Source of the DNA: an uncultured Candidatus Udaeobacter sp.
GTDB taxonomy: Bacteria; Verrucomicrobiota; Verrucomicrobiia; Chthoniobacterales; UBA10450
Assembly (NCBI GenBank): GCA_955652715.1
Contig: CATPBS010000045.1
Location: 1 to 17,626 of the forward strand
Reading direction: 5' to 3'
DNA: 17,626 bases
The position numbers and the translations under genes were made by a program. The notes below the pieces were generated by a model, which was not told the DNA's origin, ran no database searches, and was given only the letters and a program-made list of their open reading frames with translations. Positions within the stretch are counted from its first letter, which is position 1. Every line of letters starts with the position of its first letter. Of the stretch, positions 6,682-14,245 are shown piece by piece.

Positions 6682-7944
6682 ATGGCGAATACAATTTTAA
6701 TTGGCATGCAGTGGGGCGACGAGGGCAAGGGCAAGATCATCGACGTGCTTACTGCTCAAGCCGACATTGTCGTCCGCAGTCAGGGCGGCAACAATGCCGG
6801 GCACACGGTCATCCATCGCGGCGTTAAGTATGTTCTGCATTTGATCCCGTCTGGAATCCTCCGGCGCGGCAAAATTTGCGTGATTGGAAACGGCGTTGTT
6901 GTCGATCCGGTCGCGCTGGTCGCCGAGATAGAAGGTTTGCGCAAATTGGGAATCAAAATTGATAAGAACTTGCTCATTAGCGATTGCGCTCACCTTGTCC
7001 TGCCGTACCACCGCATACTCGATGAACAACGCGAACTGCGACAAGGCCGCATCGGAACCACGAAGCGGGGGATCGGCCCGGCTTATGGCGACAAGGCAGC
7101 GCGCACGGGCCTGCGGATGTCGGACTTGATGCAGCCGATTGTGTTCTCAAAAAAATTGCAAGCCAAAGTGATCGTGAACAACAGAATCCTTCAGGCGCTT
7201 GGGGCGAAGCCAATCAGTTTTCGCGGAGTCAACGAAGGTTATCTGGCGGCTGGCGAAAGCCTGCGCCCCTTCGTGGCCAACACCGTGGTGTATCTCCATC
7301 GCGCCATCGAGCGGGAGAAAAAAATTCTGTTTGAAGGTGCGCAGGGAACATTCCTCGATATCGACCATGGCACGTACCCGTACGTGACTTCTTCGAACAC
7401 CACAGCGGGCGGCGCCTGCACAGGCACCGGTGTGCCGCCGCATCGGATGGACCGGGTGGTGGGCGTGATGAAGGCATACTCCACGCGCGTTGGCGAGGGA
7501 GCCTTGCCTAGCGAGGACGCGCAATTGACACAAATGCTTCATAACTTGGGACGCGAGTTTGGTGCAACAACCGGGCGCAAGCGCCGCTGCGGCTGGTTCG
7601 ACGCCGTGGCCACTCGCTACGCGGGGATGATCAACGGAATTGACGAACTGGCCATCACTAACCTGGACGGACTTGATCACGTGAATCCGATTCGAGTTTG
7701 TGTTGCTTATCGGCTAAATGGAAAACGTCTGGAGGTGCCGCCATGCGACGCGAGCCAGCTGGCCAATTGTGAGCCAGTCTATGAGGAGGTACGCGGCTGG
7801 AACGCGCCTACCCATGCAGCGCGCAGGTTTTCTCAGCTTCCTTCGGCGGCGAGGAAATACCTCAGATACATCTCCAAATTAACCGGAGCAAAATTGTCGA
7901 TGGTCAGCGTCGGTCCGGCACGCGGTGAGACAATCGTTTTGTAG
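6682..7944 (+). CDS. purA: Adenylosuccinate synthetase
   Basis: PurA joins IMP and aspartate using GTP, the first committed step from IMP to AMP, in the cytoplasm. The 420-residue length is typical. The N-terminal P-loop GDEGKGK (residues 12-18) with the preceding QW, the NAGHTV segment and the TTKRGIGPAYGDK loop are all present. So are the downstream GTFLDIDHGTYPYVTSSN and GxGPxxR-like GVGEGALPSE blocks. The start is ATG at 6682. The leader contains a TATCAT -10-like box at 6609-6614 and a small CGGG...CCCG hairpin with an A/T-rich stem (6651-6669). The stop codon shares its last base with the GTG start of uppS, so the two are translationally coupled. Confidence 0.98.
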   Translation: MANTILIGMQWGDEGKGKIIDVLTAQADIVVRSQGGNNAGHTVIHRGVKYVLHLIPSGILRRGKICVIGNGVVVDPVALVAEIEGLRKLGIKIDKNLLISDCAHLVLPYHRILDEQRELRQGRIGTTKRGIGPAYGDKAARTGLRMSDLMQPIVFSKKLQAKVIVNNRILQALGAKPISFRGVNEGYLAAGESLRPFVANTVVYLHRAIEREKKILFEGAQGTFLDIDHGTYPYVTSSNTTAGGACTGTGVPPHRMDRVVGVMKAYSTRVGEGALPSEDAQLTQMLHNLGREFGATTGRKRRCGWFDAVATRYAGMINGIDELAITNLDGLDHVNPIRVCVAYRLNGKRLEVPPCDASQLANCEPVYEEVRGWNAPTHAARRFSQLPSAARKYLRYISKLTGAKLSMVSVGPARGETIVL

Positions 7945-8663
7945 TGAGTCCTTCCAGCGTGAGAAACGTTCCCCGCCACATCGCAATCATCATGGATGGC
8001 AATGGCCGGTGGGCGAAAGGGCGCGGCCTGCCGCGCATCAAGGGTCACGAAGCCGGCGCCCAGGCGGTTCGAGAATGTGTGGAAGGTTGTGGCGAATTAA
8101 AGGTGGAATATCTCACTCTTTACGCTTTCTCCGCCGAAAACTGGCAGCGCCCGAAAAGCGAAGTTTTCTCGCTGATGCGGTTGCTCGAGAAATTTTTGAA
8201 GGAGAAAACGCCGGAATTGATCGAGAAAAATGTGCGTCTTCAGGCGATTGGGCGGTTGACCGATTTGCCGGAGAGTTCGCAGGAACAGCTCCACAAGACT
8301 ATCGAGCAAACTGCTGGCAATACCGGTCTCACTCTCATCCTCGCTCTGAGCTACGGCGGCCGGCTCGAAATCATCGACGGCATCAAAAGTTTACTTCGCG
8401 CCATTGAGCTGGGTCACATCGATAGGGCAATGATCGACGTGGAGATGTTCAGTAAACATCTTTACACCCGCTACTATCCCGACCCTGATCTCCTTATTCG
8501 CACCTCGGGCGAAATGCGCCTATCGAACTTCCTGCTTTGGCAGACTTCCTATACCGAGATGTACATCACGCCAAAGCTGTGGCCGGACTTTACTAAGAAA
8601 GATCTCTTTGCCGCGGTGGAAGAATTCGGGCGCCGTCAGCGCCGCTACGGAGTGGTGCTGTAG
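7944..8663 (+). CDS. uppS: Isoprenyl transferase / undecaprenyl diphosphate synthase
   Basis: This cis-prenyltransferase builds the long-chain polyprenyl diphosphate from farnesyl diphosphate and isopentenyl diphosphate, and so feeds UppP. The 239 residues carry the family signatures: HIAIIMDGNGRWAK near the N-terminus with the catalytic aspartate, TLYAFSAENW near residue 60, ALSYGGR near 135, and RTSGEMRLSNFLLWQ near 190. The start is GTG at 7944, overlapping the purA TAG by one base. A second GTG at 7959 is an alternative start and would remove five residues. In many bacteria uppS is followed by cdsA; here a REP pair and a convergent gene follow instead. Confidence 0.97.
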   Translation: MSPSSVRNVPRHIAIIMDGNGRWAKGRGLPRIKGHEAGAQAVRECVEGCGELKVEYLTLYAFSAENWQRPKSEVFSLMRLLEKFLKEKTPELIEKNVRLQAIGRLTDLPESSQEQLHKTIEQTAGNTGLTLILALSYGGRLEIIDGIKSLLRAIELGHIDRAMIDVEMFSKHLYTRYYPDPDLLIRTSGEMRLSNFLLWQTSYTEMYITPKLWPDFTKKDLFAAVEEFGRRQRRYGVVL

Positions 8664-8706
8664 CTGCTTGGTCTCCTCGCGACAGCGTTCGGAGCTATGC
8701 TCATCT

Positions 8707-8779
8707 GTAGCCGGGATCGGTGATCCCGGCCGGCGAGTGGGCACACGTTTCAGAGATCGGCATCAGCGATGCCGGCTAC
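8707..8779. repeat. Head-to-head pair of GTAG REP-like hairpins (BIME-like)
   Basis: The first unit reads GTAG plus a perfect 9-bp stem: GCCGGGATC 8710-8718, loop GGT, GATCCCGGC 8722-8730. The second, in opposite orientation, has CGGCATC 8758-8764, loop AGC, GATGCCG 8768-8774 and ends in CTAC at 8776-8779. About 27 bases separate them. The pair lies between the convergent uppS and S74 genes and could end transcription from both sides. Confidence 0.75.
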
Positions 8780-8803
8780 AGCACCAAACGCCGATAACCG
8801 CTG

Positions 8804-9888
8804 TTACTGATTGCTTATAACCACTCGCGCGTGAGGCCTGCTCATTTGTACCTGATCGCTCACTCTTTGGATTTGTAGATCCTGTTCCCTGGAGTGGGCG
8901 ACGATAGTTTCAATCTCCTTCTTTAGCTGTGCGATGTTGGCTTGTTGCTCCTCCACTTTGCGGTGCTCTTTGAGAAATTCATTGAGCAACATCGCGTTCA
9001 CTGCGTCGTAGCGAACGGTATAGATCTCGCCCTTCTTGTCACGGACTACCAAATCAGGATTTACGTCGGCTACTTCTTCGGCGATCAAACCGAATTGCCG
9101 TGTGCCTGTGTTGTCCCTTTTGTAGTGAAAGGTCACTGGCTTAAGCGCCAATATGGTTTCGCTGACCTTGTCCATTGGTTTGATGTCTTGCTTGAAGCGC
9201 CGTGATGAGCTGACCGTGCCCAACTGGTCATTGGCATCGATTAGTACCGGTATGGCCGCGCCGGCCGTCGTTATGCTATAGATCGCAGCGATAAACGTTC
9301 TTGACTGGTTAAGGTCGTCGCCGATGCGGATGGTGGAATTCTCGCCGCCAACACCAGAATTCCCAATTTCGATATTGTATTCGCCGTTGGTGAGATCGCC
9401 GCCGGCAAAACCACCCAAGGCGATATTGAAGCTGCCTGTGGTATTGTTAAGGAGCGCATTAGCACCGATGGCCGTGTTGCTGTTGCCGGTGGTGTTGTTA
9501 AAGAGGGCTTGAGTCCCAACGGCCGTGTTTTGGTCGCTGCTGGTGTTGCTAAAGAGGGCAAATGCTCCGTTGGCAGTATTGAAGAAGCCAGTATTGCCTA
9601 AAAGCGCCCCCGCGCCAGTTGCAGTATTTTGGTCCGCGGTATTGGCAAGGAGGGTTCCAGCCCCAATGGCCGTGTTGAAGTTGCCGGTGGCGTTGCTCCT
9701 AAGCGAATAGTACCCAAGTGCCGTGTTGTATCCGCCACTGGTGAGGCTAAAAAGGGCATTTTGCCCCTCCGCCGTGTTTCCGCCAGGATAACCGCCGTCC
9801 GGCGGAGGACTCACGCCTGCAGTTTCGGCAAAAGGTCGAGACAGAGAATCGTGAGGATGACGTAAAATACTGAAACGATTGTTTTCAT
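8804..9888 (-). CDS. Secreted NTA-repeat protein with S74 endosialidase-chaperone tail; frameshift after signal peptide
   Basis: An ATG at 9888 begins a clear signal peptide (MKTIVSVFYVILTILCL...LQA) that hits TGA at 9813-9811. The mature frame, open from 9904 to 8804, begins effectively at VSPPPDGGYPGGNTAEGQN, where its GTG codon (9814-9812) overlaps that TGA. One missing base would reunite them. The mature part has eight 16-17-residue repeats built on NTAxGxxALxxNT, like beta-solenoid head domains of adhesins and tail fibres. An S74 chaperone-of-endosialidase domain follows, starting at SSSRRFKQDIKPM and including FGLIAEEVADVNPDLV and YDAVNAMLLNEFLKEH. A short coiled coil ends the protein. 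S74 domains help beta-helical trimers fold and may be released autocatalytically. There is no phage context, so a surface or adhesin role is inferred. Confidence 0.8.
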
Positions 9889-9964
9889 GGCGCGAGCTTC
9901 GCAAAGCCCTGCCCGGGTTGTCCAGACTAAAAGCCTGCGCGCAAATTTATCCCTACATCAGTTG

Positions 9965-10007
9965 AACCACAGAGGCGCGGATCGCGAGGGCGATCTTTTC
10001 CGTGGTT
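9965..10007. repeat. Nested inverted repeat between the S74 gene and fabG
   Basis: The outer arms AACCACAGA (9965-9973) and TCCGTGGTT (9999-10007) pair with one mismatch. The inner arms GATCGC (9980-9985) and GCGATC (9990-9995) pair perfectly around the loop GAGG. It lies in the 246-base divergent spacer, which otherwise holds only candidate promoter elements. Confidence 0.4.
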
Positions 10008-10099
10008 TTAAATCTTTGCTGTCCCGGAAAACGGTCGATCTTGACTCGCTGTTACTACCGTGAGTGTTGAGCGATTGTTATCGTGCGAAAAAACTGGCC

Positions 10100-10129
10100 T
10101 CGACACGCCGGAAGGTAAGTCGCTATTGT
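10100..10129 (+). promoter_or_regulatory. Candidate promoter for fabG
   Basis: TCGACA (10100-10105) and TATTGT (10124-10129) are 18 bases apart, with five and four consensus matches respectively. The expected start near 10136 would give a short leader that includes the AGAGGGA ribosome-binding site at about 10137-10143. Confidence 0.35.
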
Positions 10130-10150
10130 TTAGATCAGAGGGAAAGCGAA

Positions 10151-10894
10151 ATGAGATTTGAGGATCAAGTTGCGGTCGTCACCGGAGCTGGGCGCGGGAT
10201 CGGGCGCGCTATCGCGTTACGCTTCGCCAATGAAGGCGCGCGTGTGGCGTGCGTGAGTCGAACGGAGCAAAACGCGAAAAAGATCGCTGATGAAATCAAC
10301 GCGCTGCGCGCCGATTCGGCGAAACCTTACGCGGTCGATGTTGCAGACCATGCAGCCGTCCAAAAGGTCGGCGTCCGGATTCTGGAAGATTTTGGGAGGG
10401 CCGATATCCTGGTCAATAACGCTGGTGTGACGCGCGACGCGCTCGCCATGCGAATGTCGCTGGAAGATTGGGATACAGTGATCAACACAAACTTACGCGG
10501 TGCGTTCAGTTTTACCCACGCCATCATTCGCGCCATGACTAAGCAACGCAGCGGCCGCATCATCAACATCAGCTCGGTAATTGGACTGATGGGCAACGCT
10601 GGTCAGACAAATTACTCAGCCAGCAAGGCAGGTTTGATCGGGTTTACCAAGTCCCTCGCGCGCGAACTGGCGAGCCGTAACATCACTGTCAACGCCGTGG
10701 CGCCAGGCTTTGTTATCACGGACATGACTTCGGGACTTTCCGATGAAGTTAAGGACACGATTCACGCTAAAATCCCGCTTGGAAGAACTGGCACAGCGGA
10801 CGACATCGCCAGCGCGGTGGCGTTCCTTGCATCCGCAGAAGCCAGTTACATCACCGGCCAGGTGCTGTGCGTCGATGGTGGAATCGTGATGTGA
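10151..10894 (+). CDS. fabG: 3-oxoacyl-ACP reductase (FabG-type SDR)
   Basis: FabG reduces 3-oxoacyl-ACP to 3-hydroxyacyl-ACP with NADPH. From the ATG at 10151 the 247 residues match the family exactly. The features are the Rossmann motif TGAGRGIG near residue 13, NNAGVTRD, the catalytic serine in INISSVIG, YSASK with Tyr and Lys, and the C-terminal YITGQVLCVDGGIVM. The start is fixed by AGAGGGA about eight bases upstream and by family length; the open frame to 10064 would add 29 unrelated residues. fabD, acpP and fabF are not adjacent. It converges on an ApeP-like dehydratase gene, so it may serve that cluster, but the sequence looks like housekeeping FabG. Confidence 0.95.
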   Translation: MRFEDQVAVVTGAGRGIGRAIALRFANEGARVACVSRTEQNAKKIADEINALRADSAKPYAVDVADHAAVQKVGVRILEDFGRADILVNNAGVTRDALAMRMSLEDWDTVINTNLRGAFSFTHAIIRAMTKQRSGRIINISSVIGLMGNAGQTNYSASKAGLIGFTKSLARELASRNITVNAVAPGFVITDMTSGLSDEVKDTIHAKIPLGRTGTADDIASAVAFLASAEASYITGQVLCVDGGIVM

Positions 10895-10904
10895 TGCTGC
10901 GGAA

Positions 10905-10922
10905 TCCGCTGAGGACAGCGGA
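10905..10922. repeat. AGGA-loop hairpin repeat
   Basis: TCCGCTG (10905-10911), loop AGGA, CAGCGGA (10916-10922) form a perfect 7-bp stem. It is the reverse complement of the hairpin at 1910-1927. It starts ten bases after the fabG stop, so a terminator role for fabG is possible. Confidence 0.55.
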
Positions 10923-10946
10923 CACTAAATCCTTTCGGCTCTTGCT

Positions 10947-10973
10947 GTAGCGTGCAAGCTGTCCTCAGCGCAC
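10947..10973 (+). repeat. GTAG-led TCCT-loop hairpin, variant stem
   Basis: GTAG (10947-10950) is followed by GTGC, two bulged A bases, GCTG, loop TCCT, CAGC and GCAC (to 10973). It is in head-to-head arrangement with the hairpin at 10905, within the spacer between the convergent fabG and apeP-like genes. Confidence 0.5.
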
Positions 10974-11012
10974 TCAGGTTCGCGTTGCGCGGAAGCGACG
11001 TTTGATCGAGCA

Positions 11013-11444
11013 TCACGCGCGTTCCAAGATGGTAACACGTCCCTCTGCTACAACAACGGTGGCCGCCGAGATAAAGAATTCGTACACCGTGTTGGCCCGA
11101 TCGCCGAACAGGCGCGTCGCGCGAATCCGAAGCGGCAAGTGGACGTGATCCAGTCGTGTTACGTGTAAGCGTCCCTCCCGAAGGGCAGCCAGATAACCCG
11201 GAGCCGCAGTGGTACCCACCGAGCGGGCTCGCAACCCTCCGTGCACGGCCGCGGCCTGCGCGCCGTATTCGAAAGCGTGCACGGCTGATAAGCGTCCGTC
11301 GCGGCGCAATGGATTAACCGGATCGCGGTGGGTATTGGTGATGCATACAATGGACCAATCATCCCATTGCGTCACCTCATCTAAGAGGCACATCAGACCG
11401 GAGTGGGGGATCAGTATGCGAATTTCCGCTTTGTTAATCGGCAT
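11013..11444 (-). CDS. ApeP-like hotdog 3-hydroxyacyl-ACP dehydratase
   Basis: The 143 residues match the COG4706-type hotdog dehydratases, whose ApeP member acts in aryl-polyene biosynthesis by dehydrating 3-hydroxyacyl-ACP intermediates. The key landmarks are IPHSGLMCLLDEV (residues 12-24, with His14), NPLRRDGRL near 44, and AFEYGAQAAAVHG near 57-69 with Glu59. The C-terminal half is less conserved. The start is ATG at 11442-11444, preceded by GGAT and by an 8-base-period array. It is the last gene of the minus-strand group and is separated from the acyltransferase by 269 bases. The substrate is inferred from family membership only. Confidence 0.8.
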   Translation of the reverse strand: MPINKAEIRILIPHSGLMCLLDEVTQWDDWSIVCITNTHRDPVNPLRRDGRLSAVHAFEYGAQAAAVHGGLRARSVGTTAAPGYLAALREGRLHVTRLDHVHLPLRIRATRLFGDRANTVYEFFISAATVVVAEGRVTILERA

Positions 11445-11448
11445 ATCG

Positions 11449-11512
11449 ATCCGTAATTGGTTAAAGCGTTACGATGTTACGCTGGGCACCTTCCTTTGTA
11501 ATCCTTGTAACG
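11449..11512 (-). repeat. 8-base-period GTAAC/TTAAC array upstream of the apeP-like gene
   Basis: On the minus strand, four consecutive octamers occupy 11480-11449: GTAACATC, GTAACGCT, TTAACCAA, TTACGGAT. Two spaced TTACAA units (GTTACAAG and ATTACAAA) lie just upstream (11512-11494). The array ends four bases before the start codon. The order GTAAC, GTAAC, TTAAC, then TTA(A)C matches the uppP leader. Confidence 0.5.
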
Positions 11513-11522
11513 TTTTGCAACC

Positions 11523-11620
11523 CATCTCATAAATCGAAACAGCTGTCTCCAATGTTCGTCGTCGATGGAGCCGGGCCGCCCTCGGCCCGCAAACAACCGT
11601 ATCAAACTGTTTATGAGATG
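11523..11620. repeat. Long-range inverted repeat enclosing a GC hairpin
   Basis: CATCTCATAAA (11523-11533) and TTTATGAGATG (11610-11620) are perfect 11-base inverted repeats. Between them lies a 7-bp hairpin, CGGGCCG 11572-11578, loop CCCT, CGGCCCG 11583-11589. An 8-base direct repeat, TAACGTTT, occurs outside both arms (11508-11515 and 11633-11640), as a small non-coding mobile element might show, though not directly abutting the arms. Confidence 0.45.
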
Positions 11621-11713
11621 ACTAATGACTTCTAACGTTTATAAGTCTTCAGCGCTTTAACATTTTAACGCGGCCACACAACTCGCGGTTCCATTCTCGT
11701 CGTGCGAGCGCCG

Positions 11714-12634
11714 TTAATCCCAAAACGGATAGAAGTTAAACCAGTTGTAAGGTGCAAGACGCGCATAATGCTCCAAGCGCTCGGCGTAACGCTGCGTCCA
11801 GAGCTGAATGTTTTCGGCGCGACGATCGCGATCTAAAATGATCTCGACGGCAAAATGTTCGAAGTAAATTTCGTAACAGTTCCCGCCGCGATAAAGGCCA
11901 AAAAGCAAAATGACAGGGCAACGCATCATGGCAGCGAGAAGGACTGGGCCGGCTGGAAACGTCGCCGGCGCGCTGAGGAATTGACAGCGCGTCGTCTTTT
12001 CACCGCCTGAAACGCGATCGCCTAACATGCCAACGAAATAGCCACCATCTAAGCTCTCCTTGACCTTTATCAAGGTATTCGGTCGATCGGGTGCAATTAC
12101 TGTTCCAGCAATTTTCGGATTTAGTGCGTCAAAACAACGCGTGATGTTTTGGTTGTGCACGGTGTCCATCAACACCTTCAGCGGAAAGCTCCGCTCCATT
12201 ACTCCCAAAGCGCGTAACACCTCGAAACTGCCCAGGTGGGAACCTAAGAGGATGCTGCCTTTGCCGTTTTCGATGTGGCGCTGCAAAATTTCCTTTCCAT
12301 GAACCGTCACGCCAAAGTGCTCGAACTCACCGCGCACGAGATAAACGCGATCTAAAATTGTCGCGGCGAAGCAATGAAAATGGCGGAAGACATCCCACCA
12401 TTGGACCGAACCGCCGCGCACCCGCTTCAAGTATTCGTACGATATCCGACGTGCAGCGCGTCCAGTGATTACAAAATAAAGCGTGATCGGGTACAGCAGC
12501 AGCCTTGCTGCCCAGCGTCCGATGTGCACCGCGATCCAGGCGATTGTCCGCAGGGAAGCGGGCGTGCCGCGTTCCGGCAAGGTCGCCCAGCGATCTGCCT
12601 CCGAAGCTTTAGTCCCGAGAACCTTCGGGATCAT
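11714..12634 (-). CDS. LABLAT/LpxL-type lysophospholipid or lipid A acyltransferase
   Basis: Members transfer an acyl chain from acyl-ACP or a thioester to a lipid acceptor at the inner membrane. The 306 residues show the HxxxxE catalytic motif in GSHLGSFEVLRALG (His133, Glu138). A hydrophobic N-terminal anchor lies at about residues 42-58, and there are further family blocks (GMLGDRVSGGEK, FPAGPVLLAAMMRCPVILLFGL). The ATG at 12634 lies 26 bases inside the end of the methyltransferase gene, so the two are tightly coupled. Aryl-polyene clusters carry such an enzyme to attach the polyene to a lipid, which fits the context. An ordinary lipid A late acyltransferase is the alternative. Confidence 0.82.
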   Translation of the reverse strand: MIPKVLGTKASEADRWATLPERGTPASLRTIAWIAVHIGRWAARLLLYPITLYFVITGRAARRISYEYLKRVRGGSVQWWDVFRHFHCFAATILDRVYLVRGEFEHFGVTVHGKEILQRHIENGKGSILLGSHLGSFEVLRALGVMERSFPLKVLMDTVHNQNITRCFDALNPKIAGTVIAPDRPNTLIKVKESLDGGYFVGMLGDRVSGGEKTTRCQFLSAPATFPAGPVLLAAMMRCPVILLFGLYRGGNCYEIYFEHFAVEIILDRDRRAENIQLWTQRYAERLEHYARLAPYNWFNFYPFWD

Positions 12635-13847
12635 TTGCAGTTGCGCTGTTTTGTCCAGAAATCGCGCCGGTGAAAAAATGCGGATAGATCTCGCGAATGC
12701 GATCGATGTCCGGCGCCACTTTGGCGTGCCTGAAACCTGCGCGCGAAAAGGCGCGCCGCCACTGCTCGGCGGTTAAAAAGCCCGGATTCGGGCGGACTTC
12801 TGGATCTGTCTCGACATTTGTAAAACTATCCAGAATCTGAAACATCAACTCCGGATAGATCGCTTGATTATCGTAAGGTCGCAGGCATTCGCCGATCACA
12901 AGCCAGCTATCGCTGGCGAGAGCCGAGCGGGCCTCATTCAAGCTAAACAAGAGATTCTTAGAGATATGCATCACGTTAACGGCATATACGAGATCGAATT
13001 CTCCCGGAGTGATGCCTTGAGTGTTCCATGGCAAATCGAGATCCAGCGGCGCCCATTCCAGCGGTAGATTTGGATATTGCACTGTCAGTTTACGTTGACT
13101 GCAGCGCCGGAAATACGCGTTCGGCTCTGTAATGAGATAGCGTTCTATCCGTGGCAAGACGCCGCGTTCAGCGAGCAACTGCAGCAAAATTTCGCTGGCG
13201 CTACCGGTCCCGGCACCAAGTTCTAAAATTCGGAACGTCTGCCGATCGGAAAGATGATCAGCGGCTAAAACCGCGCCGACCCAATTGTTCACCGTGTAAG
13301 TTAAATTATCGTTGTGGAAATAATTCAGCCACAGCGGTACGCCTTGTGGTCCGAGCAGATTGTGATCGCTACTTTGCTCGCCAGTGGCAACGGCCCGATA
13401 CAGGCTTGCGGCGTGATCTAACAAATCCAGGGTCGCCGCGTTGGCAGGATCAATGGTCACACCTATGGCACGCAAGCCTTTGAGATCGGGCTGCCATAAC
13501 GCGCACCGCGCCCGGTAGGAACGAATCTCCCCATCAGCGCGTGTTTCCGCGCAGCCGCTTTCGACCAGACGTTCCAAGATCCAGCGTAACGCGAACTTGA
13601 AACGCGGCTGAAAAGACAACAGGCGACAAAGTTCATCGGCTGATCGCCACGCGCCGAGCTGATCTTCGAGATTTAACTGGCGCGATATATCAACAGCGAG
13701 TTCGATGCTATAACGCTCCATCAGTTCGATGCTTTGATACAAGCGTTCGCTGAACACCGCAGGCGGGAATTGGCGGAGCCACTGCGCCAGGCGGGGATCG
13801 CTTGGCTTGGTTTCAAATTTATTTACGTCAAATGATAACGCAGTCAC
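12609..13847 (-). CDS. Class I SAM-dependent methyltransferase
   Basis: About 412 residues. The first 150 or so form an alpha-helical N-terminal domain of the winged-helix or dimerisation kind (LLSFQPRFKFALRWILERLVESG). The SAM-binding core begins at RILELGAGTGSASEILL near residue 206, followed by an acidic loop (ITEPNAYFRR) and FDLVYAVNVMHISKNL near residue 290. The pattern recalls C- or O-methyltransferases of polyketide and polyene pathways. The preferred start is GTG at 13847, because it overlaps the stop of the preceding gene in a GTGA and has GGGGG six bases upstream. A TTG at 13862 would add five residues. The substrate is unknown. Confidence 0.8.
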   Translation of the reverse strand: MTALSFDVNKFETKPSDPRLAQWLRQFPPAVFSERLYQSIELMERYSIELAVDISRQLNLEDQLGAWRSADELCRLLSFQPRFKFALRWILERLVESGCAETRADGEIRSYRARCALWQPDLKGLRAIGVTIDPANAATLDLLDHAASLYRAVATGEQSSDHNLLGPQGVPLWLNYFHNDNLTYTVNNWVGAVLAADHLSDRQTFRILELGAGTGSASEILLQLLAERGVLPRIERYLITEPNAYFRRCSQRKLTVQYPNLPLEWAPLDLDLPWNTQGITPGEFDLVYAVNVMHISKNLLFSLNEARSALASDSWLVIGECLRPYDNQAIYPELMFQILDSFTNVETDPEVRPNPGFLTAEQWRRAFSRAGFRHAKVAPDIDRIREIYPHFFTGAISGQNSATANDPEGSRD

Positions 13848-14155
13848 TGTGTCCCCCAACAAACTTCAAGTCGACCTTCAACTATTATTCGGTCTTCGAT
13901 GTGGCAGCAAAAATTGACTTCGCCCGCGCGGTCATCAATCGCGGAAAAATAGATTGTGAATGGCTGCTCGGGCTTAAGTGGCACGAGAAACTTAACGGTT
14001 CGTATGCCGATCAGCTCACCATCTTTGCGCCACTCAAGTAGCGCTGCGAATATTTCGTCGAGGATCACGACGCCCGGCACAAGGGGCGTACCTGGAAAAT
14101 GCCCTGGCAAGCTAGGATGATCAGCGCGAATCGCGCGGCGAACTTCAAAGGTCAT
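13844..14155 (-). CDS. ApeI-like (FabZ-related) hotdog dehydratase
   Basis: The 103-residue single hotdog domain carries the sequence HPSLPGHFPGTPLVPGVV (residues 13-30, with His19) followed by ILDEIFAAL. This is the helix-turn pattern of short ApeI-type thioester dehydratases of aryl-polyene clusters and of related FabZ proteins. The C-terminal part is short but ends normally. Its TGA stop overlaps the GTG start of the methyltransferase gene by four bases, so the two are translationally coupled. The sulfotransferase gene ends 90 bases upstream on the same strand, and a small CTGCT/AGCAG hairpin lies in that gap at about 14214-14225. Confidence 0.8.
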   Translation of the reverse strand: MTFEVRRAIRADHPSLPGHFPGTPLVPGVVILDEIFAALLEWRKDGELIGIRTVKFLVPLKPEQPFTIYFSAIDDRAGEVNFCCHIEDRIIVEGRLEVCWGTQ

Positions 14156-14245
14156 CCGCGAAGTTTCCCTCCTCGATTAGATCAGCCAACCTGGCGATTC
14201 GTTCACTGCTGCCTGCTGTAGCAGAGAGCGTCTGTTCCAAGCGCC

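Noticed and set aside
8804..9904. Phage tail-fibre gene as evidence of a prophage
   Set aside because: No other phage gene is nearby, and a signal peptide is present, which fits a secreted surface protein better.
10064..10150. N-terminal extension of fabG
   Set aside because: The extra 29 residues do not match the family. The ATG at 10151 has a good ribosome-binding site and gives the usual length.
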